64,000 nt of DNA, taken from positions 28,169,492 through 28,233,491 of the forward strand of contig NC_135998.1 of NCBI RefSeq assembly GCF_048128805.1, read 5' to 3'. Of this stretch, positions 49,214 through 62,876 are shown piece after piece; position 1 is the first letter of the stretch; the number at the start of each line of letters is the position of its first letter. Source of the stretch: Centroberyx gerrardi. Lineage: Eukaryota > Chordata > Actinopteri > Beryciformes > Berycidae. The position numbers and the translations under genes were made by a program. Below the pieces are notes generated by a model. The model saw nothing but the letters and a program-made list of their open reading frames with translations. It did not search any database and was not told the origin of the DNA.

Positions 49214-49671
49214 TGTGTGTGGCTCACGTGTTATACAGACACCCAGACACCTAAATATTTCACTGGTACCTACATGGACCACAATTGTAAGAAAGCTGTC
49301 TAAGCTTGTTTCATATTATTCAGTTGAAATTCATTATATAACATTAGATCAATTTGCATAGTGTACTATATTGATGTTCTCCACACTTCTATTCCCAGTT
49401 ATTGAGCAGACTGTCGTTTGCATGTGTTTAAAGCTTTGTCAGATCAATAGGAGCACCTTGTGTAATAGGAGTGTGATTGGCTATCGGAGATGTGAAACTG
49501 TGCAGTGGGGCTGACAGGAGCAAAACAAACACAACTCATGTGCTTTAAGGCTGATTGTGAGTGTGTTTTCTGGACAAGACAAATAGCCGTGAGACTGTGC
49601 TGAAGAATGTACACCAGATAATGTAGTGTAGATGTATCTGTTACATTGTTTGTCTTTCTGTCAGTGTGTGT

Positions 49672-49716
<45 letters not shown>

Positions 49717-49903
49717 GGTGTGTGCGTGTTTGCAACTAAACCATGTGTGAGTTCTATTTGGGTGTGAATCTTGACACAGTCAGCACTTCTTTTTCTCACT
49801 ATCAGCTCAGCATATTTCCTTGTTAATGTGGTAGTATTTTTGAATTAGAGCGTTTGGACAACATGATTGCATAGGAACAACATCAGTGTTCTCTACAGCA
49901 CTC

Positions 49904-49934
<31 letters not shown>

Positions 49935-52900
49935 ATCTATGCATAATGTGCTCATTTGTGGTGTGGGTCTTGGTTTCCTAAGAATGTGTTTACTATGTAT
50001 TATCGTCATTGGTAAGCAAATGTATCCATGATGGAGGTTGGCTGTTGATACTTCATCTCACCCTAGTGGTGTCTCTGAAGCTGATTGCTGATTTTAGGTC
50101 AGTTTTTATTATCCTCTCTAATGTTTAAAGGATAACACTGGTGTTTTTTTAATGCATTTCTTACCGTCAACAAATCCTATGAAAATAACAAAATCAACAA
50201 TGTGTTTGCTCTACTCCCGTTACTTTCCGGCTGCCCGCGTTCCCTTTTTAGCCATCAACTCGGAAGTCATTGGCTCCAATTGTAAGCTAAAAACCTTTAA
50301 ATACAGCTCACAAAGACATAGTTTCAATTTTAAAAATCGCTAACTGTTACCATGAAAAGTCAGGCTATTGTAGTTATTATCAAATCAAATTCAAATGGGA
50401 ACAAATTCTTCATTACGCCGGGGACTATTTTCTACGGAACTACGTTCCTGAGATGGAAAACGTGTTTACAGCCGGCTTATTAAGTTGTTAGCCAACCAGC
50501 TTCCTCCTTCCTCCACCTCCCTCCTCCTCACCTCTTCCTCCGTTCATTCAGCTTAACGTCTTCTTATTCTCCTGGGCGCTCCTGCTTTGCCACTGCTTTG
50601 TTCCTTCTCTCTTATAAGATTGGCTTTGAGCTCTCAGAAAGGTTTTGTTGCTCTGCCAGCTCTGGTTGCTCTGGTTGCCTGACATGGAATGGTCCACTGA
50701 TCTGAGGCAAGGATAAGGGGACAAAAGGACCTGGATTGTATCTACAAGAGTGGACATTCGTATGTGCCTGGAAGTATCCTTTGTGTCTCCATCTACTCTC
50801 TGTTGCCCACTCACCTTCCTCTTCCACGTTTGAACCCCCCCTCCTACCTGCTCTATCCTTCATCCACCCTCTATTCCACCCTTCTCTCTGCCACCTCACC
50901 CAGTCTCCATATATCACTCTGTGTCCTCAAACCTGGTTCTCTTTATAAGCCCCGGTGACAGTCCCTTCTGGCGGTTCGAGGGTTACTTAGCTGTGCCGCT
51001 TGGGATGAGTCCTCTCCCCTGGCCTCCACATGTGGACGCCTGCTGTCGGTGAGCTCATTCACTCTGCTGGTACCTTACATTTCATCTTTCTTCCTAGAGA
51101 AGATACCTGGTCAAAGTAGTTGTGTACAATGCTCTTAGTCATTATGTTAAAGCAGCATGTGTAGAAGGTAAACAAGTGATCTAAATGTGTAATGTTAGTA
51201 TATTGGTTGTAAAACTGAAACTATACAAAGTAGCAAGAGTAACAGCAAAACCAGTTTGCCTGTTTGCATAGTGAGTACTTCACATATAGTTTAAGGATGA
51301 GCACTGTCCTCATGACATGGATTGAAGCCAATGGTGTTGTTCCAAATAGTCATGTGTCATGTTTTAGGGCTGAAAAAAAAACTGGTTCCACTGGACAAAA
51401 ATGAAGCAATTATTTGCTTTAAATTAATAATTTAAGAGTCTGAAACGATGTTTATCAGTGGAAGACGAATTAAAATGAATCTAGCATGACTCGACCAAAA
51501 TTTATGGGAAAACAGCCTCCTCTATTTCCCACTAGAGTTATTGACAGGCCAACTGGCTGGGCCAACACCCGTCACTGTCCTGGTTTTGAACACTGCCCTG
51601 GATTGTGATCAGTGTTAGACTGATATATTGGTTTGCTGATATATTGGGCAAATATTGGCCTTTTATTAAGACAGACAGTGTTGTCCACTATTTAATATCA
51701 CTATAATATGATTGCATATTTATTGTCGTACAAGTCGTATTGATCAATACTACACTGGTTGTCTGTGTTGCCCCTTAACCTGGATTGTAATGCAGCTTTT
51801 AGATAAATTTTTCATTCATTTGAACTATATACACATGTGGCTGTGGTGTGAATGATTGTCATCCAACATAGAACTGTCAGTCTGCACCATGATGCATGGT
51901 GGCGATTGTGGAGGCGGCCGCACCCTCTTTTGATATCAGGGACTGGCTGCTGGATGCTTTCCTCCCGTAGCCAAACTGCCCCCACAGTTCACCGCCATCT
52001 TCTGTTTGGCTCTTCGCCTAATGTCATTGAACCGTTTCCTACATCGGGCAACAGTTCTCCTAGGACCAGAGCAACACAGCAACCGAATGTGTTATCTCCT
52101 TCCAGGCTAATTTAATTTGAGGTTCTGTATAGCGGTGCTGTGCCCTGCACCTCCCACACAAGGACATCAGTTTCCTCTAGGGAAGAAGCGTCTGTGGCGG
52201 ATCCGCTCCGGACTGTTCTCTTCATCATGGAATTGTCAAAGCGCTGTGGCTCAAAGCCCACTGCTTTTAAAAGGAAGGAAAAGAGGTGATTTGATGGGTC
52301 ATGACAACATTAGCCCTGCCGCATCTAGTGATAATATATTCCTCCTAATCCCAACTCTAGTGTTTGTTTAATAAACATCAGCCAGCACATCCTGTGCGGC
52401 CAATATTGAATATCGGTGCAAAATATCGGCTATCGGCAGCTTCAATCCAAAAATATCAGTATCACCCTTCAAAAAAACATGTTGGGGGGGGCGTCCTGGT
52501 GACTCAGTGGTCTAAGGCGTCTACCATGCATTTGTTGTATGTAATCCCCCTATCTCTCTCCCCAATCTTTTGTGTCTCTATTCACTATAGAATATCTAAT
52601 AAAGGCAAAAATGCCAAAAAACAAAACAAAAAAAACGTAACCCTAATTGTGATTTGCTGAGGAAATGCAGACCTCACTGGATTTCTTTTCCACTTTCATG
52701 CCTTACATTCCTACTGTTAAATGATTTCAGATGTGCTGACATCAAAAACAAGTCAAGCTTCACTTGCTAAAAACAAGTGAAACAGGGTGAGCAAAATCCT
52801 GTGTGGAAGACTGGTACAGTGCTTGAACCGGCCATTCATACCTAGTACCTAGGTTTGTGTTCACCATAAGTTTGGTAGTGGGCTGTTACAGTAACCCTCC

Positions 52901-55900
52901 TGTAACTTTTCTGACATGTTTCTTCACCCTAAATCTTTTAGTTTCAACATGGATGCCCCCAATATTGTGTTTCTCTATGTTGCACAAGTGTGAAAATCTT
53001 TTGTTGAGTAGGCTATGTTAGAAAAGTGTGGTTTTCTGTGTTAAGATCTACTTCCCTTATGTCACTCTTCTCCTCTTTTGGAATGGGGCAGTCTCAGTTA
53101 TGACATGGTATTGCGGTTTACTACTTTACTTTCCATTCTAGACAGGTTGTTTGAGTTCCTTTTATTCACAGTATTGATGTGTATCTGTAGTGGCAACAGT
53201 ATTGATGCTGAGGAGCCCTTGAGGTTCAACCATCATGTGAAGGAGGTGGTCTACTACTGACATGAAGAAGATATACATTACTTCCATGTAATCAGCTCTC
53301 CTTAATGGTTTTATTGACTATGATTTAGCCTTCCTCTCCAGGATCTGTAATTTTCACTCAGTCCTGGTTATTTGCTTACTGTCGGACTGAGCGTGAATGT
53401 CTGTAGCTTAGAGTCTTTAAGTCCGGTCACCATGTTGGGTTGGTAAACACGCACTTAACATGGTATAAATTAGCAAATGCATTTGAGACCTTCAAGAAAT
53501 AACTTCAAGAGGTTTCAGTCTAGCAAGTCTGTGTTTTGTGGTTCTAGTTGTCTTGCCTGTCTTTCTGTCTCTTTCAAACCGGGTCAGTTCTCAGTTCAGG
53601 GTCACAGCTTCCTTGACAGATCTCATAAAATGAAGTGTGCGTTGTGAAGTGTCAACAGAGGAAGAGATAAAGAGAGAGAGGGGTGATGAGTCTGTGATAC
53701 AGTAGGAGTCGTTCCTTCTAGATGTTATACTAGTGTGACAGAGATGCATATGTAGCAGAGAAATTAAAGTTATCTCAAAGGCAATAAATCATCAGATAAT
53801 TCACACGCACAAACACAGAAATGTCACAAACAGTAGCTACGGTTTTCTAAATTCAGACATTTCTAGAGTTTATTTGGAGCATTGCCTTAACAACATTGAT
53901 GAAGAAAGGAGGCAAGTTTGGATGTATAACACAAAAGTCTTCTTAGCTAAATGCACACATGTAAACACAAACAAACACACAGGCCTAAAATACATGTGTA
54001 TCAGTCTGGCTGATGGGATTGTACGTGATCTGAGGCTATTCTCAGCCAGGTACTCTGCTTCCTGATTTAGTGCCACAAGACAGTAAATCTTCTGTAAGCA
54101 GCTTGTTAACGCTGCTTACACACTCTCCACCACGCAAACTCCCTGACTCAGCCTTGGACTGTGTTTTTGGCAGTTTGGGCTTATGGCACTCATCTATTCA
54201 CCCCATTCATACCTGCCAAGGCGCTTAGACATAGTGTCAGTTAAAATGCTTTGGTGCTGTGCCATTTAAATGCAAGAAACTGATGGTAGACAAACCTGTC
54301 CATACCTTAACCATCAAGTGGTCCCAGAGGCAAAGAGACACCTCAGAAACGGCCCCAGTAAAACAGACTGGGATGCCTTCAGATCGCCCTCAGACACAGA
54401 TACTGCCTACTATCTCTCTATGTGAGGATGCCTGCCTACCAAAAAAAACATTGTAAAGTACATTATAAGTACTCCCTGGCCAGAAGTCAGCTCATTACAG
54501 TCATGAGAGCTGCCAAACAACAGTACAGAACTACAATGACTCTGGTACAGGAGTCACTAGCTAAAAGGAAACGCCCTTGCCGCACATTCGCTTGCGGCCT
54601 CAACATCTTCTCAACCTCACCCTCTGTTTTCCGGGAGAAAACACAAAAAGTTTCTACGCAGTAAAACACCAGGAAAGCTGCATTTTCAGATGGCTTCCCA
54701 CCTCAAGACACTTCAGGATACAGACATTGACCTCAGCGACTGCAGTGATCTCTTTAATTATTACCCAGATGCTATTTCCACAGTCTTGCAGTATTCAAAA
54801 TGTCTGCACAGATCTTCACACACTACACTACTTTCCACTTTTCAGGAACTATGTCCGTGCTCCATAATGCTTGTAACTCATTTCATGCTTTTCCTTCATG
54901 GTTCACTGGTACAATTTACTGATCAAGGACATTCACCATTCCTCTGTTATAGGTGCAACCATGCCATTTCATTTTAATTGAATAGTGGCTGAATGTTTTA
55001 TGTAGGTTATATTAATAGAACGACATGTACTCTAGTGGCCATTGTTCGGCTCACACTGTCCCCTTTCAAGAAATTGGTGCTTAAAGTATGAAAATAGTCA
55101 CTGGGTCACTGCACTTTAATAGCAAGCTGGCTGTCCTGTTGTTTTTCAGCTAGCTGAAGTCTCTGTTGTTACTCCACAGCCATGTTATGTAGTCCTCAAG
55201 TACAATCACATTATAGAGGTATCGATCATACCCGGAGTGTCTCTGTAAGTGGGTGTGTGTGTGTTGACAGGATGCAGCATAGTCGCACCAACAGAGTGGT
55301 TCTCTTGTGTGTTGTGATTAGATGTTGGAGGGCTGACACTAGCCCTGATTAACACTGCTGCCTGCTGACAGTTCAACTTTCTGACCTCCATCGATCTGTT
55401 GCTACTGTCTGACTGACTGGTATGTCAGTCAGTGTGTGTGTGTGTGTGTATGTGTGTGTGTGGTTTGGAGATAGCGGTAGAGAGAGTGAAATCCAATATC
55501 TCGGAAATTCCAGAGTTAAGGACTCAGGTGTGTGCAGATATGAATGAGGCACAAGTTCACATCATTTCTTAAATGAGAAATATAATTGTGATTTTGTCAT
55601 GAAGGTATGTACAGGAAGTGTTGGTAAGATTGCTGCCAGATTTCAGCCTGTTGCAACAAAATTGCTTTCTTTCTAAATGTTTTGGAAGTTTTCATAGAAA
55701 CAGTCAGCTGATGCTCTCATTGAAACACATGCATCCTCTGTTGCTCTGCTTTACATGCATCCACAGCAGGTAATGAAGCAGTGTTACACTGTAATTTGCT
55801 CCAGTGTGTGTACTGGTGTGTATCTTCCGTAACTGCAGTGCCACAGTAGAGGTGATGACACTGCAGTGGAAGTGAGGTAATACAAGAATGGAGAATATAT

Positions 55901-58900
55901 TAGCTCAAAAACACTCTGGTTGGATCACAGGAAGCTACTCTCGTGTAGTTTCCTGTTAGTGGTCACCCCAGGGACAATTCACCGAGTTGAATTAGACACT
56001 TCAGTTTCAGCGGTGTTCAAGTGCGGATACAGACACAGCGAAAACATAGTGAAAGCCTCAGCAACGGCGTACAGCGGCTTTTATTTGTATTGAAACCTTG
56101 GAGAATGTTGGTGAGTTTTCAAATGAGGGTATGGCATGTATATGGATGATAGACTGACTGCTGCAATTTATTGTACTTGTCTGAATTCAGAGTTTTCAAT
56201 ATATTGTGGTGTTTGTGTGTGTGCTCATACTGTATGTGGCTTTGTCTCGTCCAGGTTATGGGTGCACCTGGCTCCTCGGGGGTTAATCCTGACCGAGCGC
56301 TCCCCAGCTCGGAGATGTACAAGCTGGATATCGAACTGAAGGGAGGACACAACCTGGCCATCCGAGACAGAGGAGGTAAAGTTATTTCCTCTCTTTTTAT
56401 CCCTTCTCTCCTGACAAATTTAATTCTGAATCATTGTGGGACTTTCGCAACTGCAGCCTGCCCATGTAAGCTGCAGTCTCGACACGATGCAGTCAGTCGC
56501 TGTGACTCAGAGCTTTCTATATGAATGTACAGTATGAGAACCTCATTTTCCTCGTCAGGCACCAGCGATCCCTACGTCAAGTTCAAGCTGAGCGGTAAAG
56601 AGGTGTTCAGAAGCAAAACCATCCACAAAAACCTCAACCCAGTGTGGGACGAGAGGACGACTCTAATAATGGATAGTCTGATTGAACCGCTGTATGTGAA
56701 GGTAAGGCTTGGGTATCCATCCTCCTGCTCACTCACAAGCACACATGCATGCAGAAAGCTTCTCCATACGGATTCTTAATAGACATGGGGATTGGTGGTG
56801 ATTTTTTTGTTGCTCCACCACAGGTGTTTGACTATGACTTTGGCCTTCAAGATGACTTCATGGGCTCTGCTCACCTCTACCTGGAGTCTCTAGAACAACA
56901 GAGGTACTAAATGTCCTATATCTCTGTCACCCTTTAATGTCACCGTCGGGTGTCACTTTTGTGTCCCTAAGTTCTCTTGTTAAAGGTAATGTGTAGGTTT
57001 TTATCTCTCTCTCTGTATCTACACTGCCCGTCAAAAGTTTGGGGACACCTGATTGAATGTACTTTGTTTTTCATTCTCTTAAAGCAATTTTGATCTAAAG
57101 GCTTCTGCTTAAATGCTTGAAATTTGTTTCTTAGACAAATGTAAATAGTGAAGTTGATCCTATGTATGAATTTCTCTCCGAAGCCTTTGCCTTTCCATCA
57201 AGGCAAAAGGTGGCTACTTTAAAGAACCTAAAATATAAGATAGTTTTGATTTAACACTTTTTTCGTCACTGCATAATTCCATTTGTGTTATTTCATAGTT
57301 TTGATGTCTTTACTATTATTCCAAAATTTAGAAAATAGTAAAAATGTGGTGTCCCCAAACTTTTGACGAGCAGTGTATATAACAAATTAATTGTGACTAC
57401 TTGTTCCACATTCTTTAGTACATGTCAGATGCTTCTTGTTCATATATATTATGATTTATATTTACTTAATATTCTCTGCTGGTGTTGATGCATAATGTGC
57501 CCATCTTTTGGGATTTTATGTTGAGCCAGCACTCCCAATTTGGACCCAATGAAAGCATGAAATACATCACTGGGCCTACTTTTAGTGATGACACCAATGT
57601 TTTTAAGCATTGAAAGGTGTCATTACCTCACAGTGGTGCACTGATGAGAAAATCCTGCACAAAAGTCATAGTTCTCCTCTGTGTAACGCAGGACAATACC
57701 TGTCACTCTGGTGCTGAAGGACCCCCACCACCTTGAGCAGGACCTGGGCACCCTGGAGCTGGCTGTCACCCTCACCCCAAAAGACAGTCCCATAGAGGAA
57801 ACCAGAGACTCGACGGTAGGCTCGCAACTACACTTCCTCTTCTCTCTCTCTTTCTCTCTCTCTCTTTCAATATGAATAAATAACTAGTACATAACAATAA
57901 GCGTTTAACACTGAAGAAAAAAATGAGTTCTAGTAAACAAAACTAAGCGATTTAGAAAGAGCAAATCAGTATAATCTCTCTCTTTTTGTCGCTCTCTCTT
58001 TCTCTCTCACACACACACACACTGAAGCTGACTGAATGGCACTCTACCATTCACTATCAGTGTACACCCACTCACCCACCCACACAAAAACAGACAGACG
58101 CACACACAAATTGTTAGTACAAGTCACTTTCTCGCCCATTATTTGGTAATGAGTCTTTGTGCTGCGTGTGTGTTTCCAACAGCAAAAAGAGGTTAAGACC
58201 TATCGATGGAAACCCTATGCGAATAAAGTGAGTCCAGTGGTGCTTATAGCCTCCATAATAGCTTCCCATAGCTTAGCCCTGACTGACCTTTCCTACTTAG
58301 CCTCCTAGCTTAGGAAATAGCTTTTTCCTCATCAGTTGCCCTAGATAGCAAATGTCTAATGGACAGAGTCAGATTTCTCTTGATTTATGAGATTTGCAAG
58401 ATTTACTTTGCCAGGTGTTTTGCATCAGCATTAAGGATATCATTGCTGTATACCTCCAACTAGTTTTTATTTTTATATCATTTTCAATGTCAATTTCAGT
58501 TAGTTTTTCTGGGTAACTGTAACTGGGTTTTCCTACAGTTTCGGTTTAGCATTTTATAACCGCTGGATGGTCACAGTATATAGCAATGATGGTTGATGTC
58601 AGCCTGCCTTTTACAGAAGTACTCCTCCTTATGAATAAAATACAAATCAACATGAATTATAGAAACTACTTGCAATGCGTCCTTCTACCACTGATCTCCT
58701 AGTGGCACTGATCAAAAAAGCTAAAACAAAAAATAATTCATGCTGATTTTTATTTCATTTCAGTTTTTGAATAAATGTTACTTTGAGTTTAGTTTCAGTT
58801 TTTCATATGTGCTGCAGTATTTGTTTTTATTTCAGTCTACTGGCAAGTTTTCTATCTTAATTTTGTTCAGTTAACTACAACATAAATCAGTATTTATTAA

Positions 58901-61326
58901 TATCAGAGGTATTATAGGGTGGCTGGATGTTTTCGACACTATTTTATTCTGGGGAAAATGTATCCTCAGCAGTAAGATATTAAATTCAGCCTGACTCTAT
59001 AATGTATGATTCAATATATGAATTAAACATAGGCATAGTCTTAGCCTCTACTGCAACTGGGGGGTGGGACAGGGATCTGCGTTTATATGAATGAGAGAGA
59101 AAGATGGAGGGAGATAGAAAAGAGGAATAAAGATGAGAGAGAGTCAACAAACAACAACAACAGGCAAACAGCGATGGGAGAGGAACAAGACAGAAGAAAG
59201 AGATGAAAGTGATGGTGAAGCTAATGAGCACATAGTAGTGGGTCCATGTTGAATTAGTCATGAATATTCAGCACCCTTAGTGTGCATTTTTCTGTTATAA
59301 TCTTATTTCAAATGCTTTATTCATGGAGCCTAATTGCACTCCACCTCCCCTTCACAACTATGCATTGTGTAGTACTCCATGTAGATAGAAATATACCTGT
59401 CCTGTAGCCTCTCCCATTGGTGTAATAGAAAGCCTGCAATACTGCTGACATCCATCTCATGTAGTGTAGGAAAGAAAATTTAGATTTTTCTGATTTTGTC
59501 TGAACTAGAGCTGAACAATTAATCAAAAAAAGAATCGAAATTGCAATATGAACTTCTGCAATTTCCAAATTGCAGAGGCTGAAATCAATTGCTTAAGAGC
59601 ATCCAAAATGGACTATACAAGGTATTTTAGTGTTATTTTAATATGAATCAAGTACAATATTGGAAAAAACCTTTCGTCATACTCAGTAAATCCTGCACAC
59701 TACTTTTTTTTTGACAAGATCACTTTTCTTTAAGCAATTTTAAAGTTCTAAAAAAAATGATGACAAGAAAAACCTGTGATGATATGAATTGCAGTTTAAA
59801 TCGCAATTGCAATATTCTGTCAAATAATCGCAATTAGATTTTTTGTCAATATCGTTAAGCCCTAGTCTGAACCACAAATTTTGTAGTTCTCCTCTTAAAC
59901 CATTGTCTAAACCTGCTATAGCCCTTCCCTCCACACACATCTATAGTCAAAACTGTTAGTTGAAATAATGTATAATGTATGTTTAGACCATGCTGCTCAG
60001 GAGGTCCTGGAAACGATCCACCAAGGTAAATGACTGACACCATCAACCCTGTGCTGCTTTCTGCCATCTGACCACATGGTGTCTGTGTGTGCCATACTAG
60101 CTCCCCATCTGCTGACCTTATGCCTTTATGCCAATCACCTTTCTGTCAGTGTTTCTCCATCTTGTGCTCACTGTGCCCCCCTCGCTCCACTCATTCTTCA
60201 CCGTCAAATAGATATCATATGTGCTGCATATCGATATCCACAGTTGTTGATGGTTGTGGTTTGTTGTTGCTATAATTTCCCACTGGCTGTGACAAGCATG
60301 CTGTCCTATTCCTGATATATGATATGTACAACTTAGTGTGTGTGTGTCTGTGTGTGTAACAGCAGCAGCAGTCGCTGCGTCTCTCAGAGCTGCATCGGAA
60401 AGCCCAGCTTTGGCGAGGGATCGTCAGCATCGCTCTAATCGAGGGTCGTGACCTCATTCCCATGGACCCCAACGGCCTCAGTGACCCCTATGCCAAGTTC
60501 AGACTGGGACACCAGAAGTACAGGAGTAAGGTATGCTGGTTTGTTTGTTACTGGCAGACAGAGGAGAGACATTTAGTTAGAAGAGATGACTTCTTTGGAT
60601 GGTCAGTTGGTTTATTGTATCACTGATACCTTGGTATAATTACCTAAAGAAAATAAGACCATGGTCGAGAAGATTGGTAGCCTCTGTCTCCTGCTGCCGG
60701 TGGTATTAATGTTAGTATTTCTCAAAAATAAGACAGATAAGAATGAAGAAGGATAAGAGCTAATAACAACCCTTGATAACAGCAAATAATCCATTTGTAC
60801 TAGAAGAACAGCACCCTCCTGCTGTTTTGTGCTGTGAAACTATCCAGCAAATTTCCAGCCAAGTCTGACCCACTGGCACACAATGTAAAGGTGGCAGTAT
60901 AGTAGAAACAAAATCAAACTTGTGAGAAATCGCTGCAACTTGAGGTCTGTTTGTTTAATGACTCTCCACGCCAGATGTAGTCTTTATAGTCCCTGCTTGC
61001 ACGGCCATTTTTGATCACAAGCTGGCCACTTTGCCTGTGCAAACACACCAAATTTTGATTTCATTTCTACTATACTGCTGCCTTAAAATGCAGTGTAGAG
61101 GCTGCCAGTCTTCTTGGTGATGGTCTTGTCTGTTTACAGTAATTATACTCATGTCTCCAGATTAATCTGGTAATGATTTATTGATGTTAAAATGTTACAC
61201 ATAGCACCTTTAAGCAAAAGACATGAATCTGCACACTGGGATAATGCTCCGCAATAGAAAATTTATTCACTTTCACAACAGCATTTCAACCCTAATTGGG
61301 TCTTGGTCACACTGCCTGCTGTTCAA

Positions 61327-61359
<33 letters not shown>

Positions 61360-62845
61360 TGTGTGTGTGTGTGTGTGCAGACCATGCCAAAGACCCTGAG
61401 TCCGCAGTGGAGGGAGCAGTTTGACCTGCATCTATTTGAAGAGACAGGAGGAGTGTTGGAAATCACAGTGTGGGACAGAGACACAGGGAGGAGAGATGAC
61501 TTCATCGGACGGTCAGTTGGTCTTTTGTGTGTATGTATATGCCTGATTCTCTGTCTGCATACATGTATCCTTTTGCTGCATTTTCAATGTAATATTGATA
61601 GTAAACTTTGTTTCTATAGCACTTATCTAAAAGCAGAGTTTACAAAGTGCTTTACGTAAGAAAAAACACGAGAAACAAATTGAAAACATAGCAATGTGAT
61701 TACATAAAAGCAAGTTATTCAAGTTGCCTTTTGAAGAAGTGATACTGAATTTGTGTGAACTGTGTGTTCATCATCATTAGCTAATGGTGTGTACTGTGTA
61801 TTTGCATGTTTTTCAGGTGCCTGCTGGACCTCTCCACTCTGGCTAAGGAGCACACTCATCGTCTGGAGCTGCCGTTGGAGGAGTCCCGGGGCTCTGTGGT
61901 GCTCCTGGTCACCCTGACCGCCTCCTCCCACGTCTCCATATCAGATCTGTCGGTCACGCCGCTGGACGACCCCGACGAACGCAGGGAGATACTCAAACGA
62001 TATGTAAGCAGCACTGTTAATGCTACTGATAGACTGTTTTTTTTTTTTATGCACAGTGGGCAATCAGATTTTAATCCCTCCCCAGTGCGTCTTGAGTGCA
62101 TTTCCACCTGGATTTTTATGTGGAGAAGTGCGATCAGATTGCTGTCCAATCACTCAAGACGCATTTTAATGCCAGGTATAAATGGGATTTATATCTATTT
62201 CTATATCTACTCTATATCTATATCGATATCTGTTTCAATATCTGTTTCAATATCTATATCTATGTACTGACGTGCAGTGATGCATGACCAAGGACAGTTT
62301 CCATTGTATTGTGGGCTTTCCAAACATTATCAGTGCCATTGACTGTACGCATGTGATCATCAGAGCAGCAGAGCATGCAAGAACAAATTTATAAGAAGAG
62401 GAAAAGACAACATTTCAGTAGCATTCATTTGATTTGTGATGCAGACATGGATATAACAAGTGTCTGCACAAAGTTTAAATGCAATGAGTACTGCAGTTGG
62501 AGAGTGGCTTGTCTTTTATTATATAGTCACGCTTATTTTTGACATAGAAAAAATGCTTTCAGAAACTTTTCATAGGCAAAAACCCTAGGCCTATATTTTG
62601 TTATGCTCAGTCTTCCTGCTCTGTCACCCTAACCAAGAAGGTGTTTTCCTCCCCCATGTCCTTTTCCAGGGTGTGTTGAAGTCTCTCTCTACCCTGCGAG
62701 ATGTGGGCATGGTGCAGATCAAGGTGATGAGAGCTGAAGGACTGATGGCTGCAGATGTAACTGGTAAACAACCAGCACAAAAATCCTCCCTCTGACTCAT
62801 CATGCCTCCCTCTCTCCTATCTCTCCCTGTCCTGTTTCTGTCTCC

Positions 62846-62876
<31 letters not shown>

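Larger units (their letters stand above)
48436..56254 (+). other. mctp1 intron 1
   Basis: A 7.8-kb intron without a recognisable exon. It holds a GATA microsatellite, several GT repeats, a pyrimidine-rich stretch (about 50500-50950), a MITE (51617-52465) directly followed by a SINE (52485-52635), and a possible LINE linker remnant (54330-54610). The segment about 50125-50345 opens GGATAACACTGGTGTTTTTT and may be another dispersed repeat. Confidence 0.8.
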
